DNA from: Flavobacteriia bacterium 40-80
GTDB taxonomy: Bacteria; Bacteroidota; Bacteroidia; Flavobacteriales_D; Crocinitomicaceae
Reading direction: 5' to 3'
DNA: 64,000 bases
NCBI GenBank assembly: GCA_001899145.1
Contig: MKVF01000030.1
Span: 62,001-126,000, forward strand
In this document: positions 63,608 through 64,000 of the stretch, piece after piece
How the letters are laid out: the number at the start of each line of letters is the position of its first letter
How positions within the stretch are numbered: the first letter of the stretch is position 1
The notes under the pieces: generated by a model
Database searches by the model: none
The model's input: the letters and a program-made list of their open reading frames with translations, nothing else
What the model was told of the DNA's origin: nothing
Made by a program: the position numbers and the translations under genes

Positions 63608-64000
63608 TTACAAATTTTCCTGATGTATAGGTTTTAATAAATCTAAAATTGTTTTTACGGGACTGAAAGCTTCTGTCGGAATTTCCACAAAAATGGTCAG
63701 CCAGTTATACATGCCTCCATTCCATAACCCCGGTTTTTCCGTAAAAAATACTTTTTTCCCCTTTTGAGATTTTTTGACATGAAAAAACTGATCTTCATCG
63801 ACCAGCTGCTTCAGATTAAAGCGGTTTCCGTCTCTATCAGCATTTCGTAATGCCATTAAAACCGGATTAAAATGCGTGCTGTTAATTAATAAGCTGTATT
63901 GCTTATCTTTTGAATTTATCTGAGATTTTTCAATGATCTGTTTACGTGTTATACCATCTTTTTTCAGCCAGAACGGGCCTCCTCCCGGTTCTCCTTCATT
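63608..64000 (-). CDS. DUF4301 family protein, C-terminal part (continues beyond window)
   Basis: The frame is open to the right edge, giving the last 130 residues; the ATG at 63856 is internal. Motifs of DUF4301: NEGEPGGGPFWLKKDG, RKQIIEKSQINSKDKQ, NSTHFNPVLMALRNADRDGN, PGLWNGGMYNWLTIFVEIPT, FSPVKTILDLLKPIHQENL. The family has nucleotidyltransferase-like features but no established reaction. It ends opposite the M43 region. Confidence 0.88.
   Translation of the reverse strand, partial: NEGEPGGGPFWLKKDGITRKQIIEKSQINSKDKQYSLLINSTHFNPVLMALRNADRDGNRFNLKQLVDEDQFFHVKKSQKGKKVFFTEKPGLWNGGMYNWLTIFVEIPTEAFSPVKTILDLLKPIHQENL

Overview
The window looks like a chromosomal segment of a Bacteroidota bacterium, most likely in Flavobacteriales (a Fluviicola/Crocinitomicaceae-like relative is my best guess). 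The evidence is: secreted proteins with a type IX secretion (T9SS) type A C-terminal sorting domain; an LpxC-FabZ fusion; ribosomal protein THX; the DUF4295 protein encoded after L28 and L33; SprB repeats; a TonB-type outer-membrane barrel; and promoters of the form TTG-N18-20-TAnnTTTG. I see no rRNA, CRISPR array, insertion sequence or prophage. One tRNA gene (Arg, anticodon ACG) is present.

Layout. 0-6.3 kb: the end of a giant TPR/PD40/coiled-coil/SPOR-like protein with a Ser/Thr/Asn-rich tandem repeat. 6.3-6.8 kb: clpS and tRNA-Arg. 7-12 kb: an accessory-looking block with a small T9SS-sorted protein, a collagen-like surface protein, a decayed gene fragment and a sensor kinase/LytTR regulator pair. 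12.3-18.7 kb: housekeeping (rpsP-rimM-trmN6, DUF3817-comB-nuclease, vanZ, uvrB). 19-23.4 kb: a glycine-rich/SprB-repeat adhesin. 23.5-29.8 kb: an Rrf2 regulator with an NmrA-type oxidoreductase (both preceded by the same dyad), thioesterase-menF, THX, and MarR with an outer-membrane barrel. 30-40.3 kb, mostly minus strand: J-domain-like protein, valS, a PD40/OmpA-like protein, a 2-oxoacid dehydrogenase E2, a GT2/sugar-transferase-like fusion, a lipoprotein and ridA. 40.4-49.4 kb: pabA/trpG-type amidotransferase, DUF2147, a conserved 469-residue protein, MBL hydrolase, DUF1573 lipoprotein with S41 protease, GDPD lipoprotein, SUI1 and an rRNA methyltransferase. 49.5-56.4 kb: lpxD-lpxC/fabZ-lpxA, aroC, nucleoside phosphorylase, DUF4197. 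56.4-59.5 kb: cinA, rpmB-rpmG-DUF4295, ftsY. 59.5-63.3 kb: an M43 metalloprotease. 63.6-64 kb: the C-terminal end of a DUF4301 protein.

Themes. Much of the window serves the cell envelope: lipid A synthesis, surface adhesins exported by T9SS, PD40/OmpA- and SPOR-type periplasmic proteins, and outer-membrane barrels. Chorismate metabolism recurs (aroC, menF, pabA/trpG). The signals most worth following are: a pair of ungapped near-identical 1.07-kb direct repeats about 40 kb apart that give an adhesin and a protease the same C-terminal half-kilodomain; a seven-copy 231-bp SprB array; a tRNA-Arg whose universal G19-C56 tertiary pair is replaced by T19-A56; two TGTAA-N9-TTACA dyads flanking the Rrf2 gene; and a glycosyltransferase fused to a sugar-phosphate transferase module that has lost its catalytic segment.
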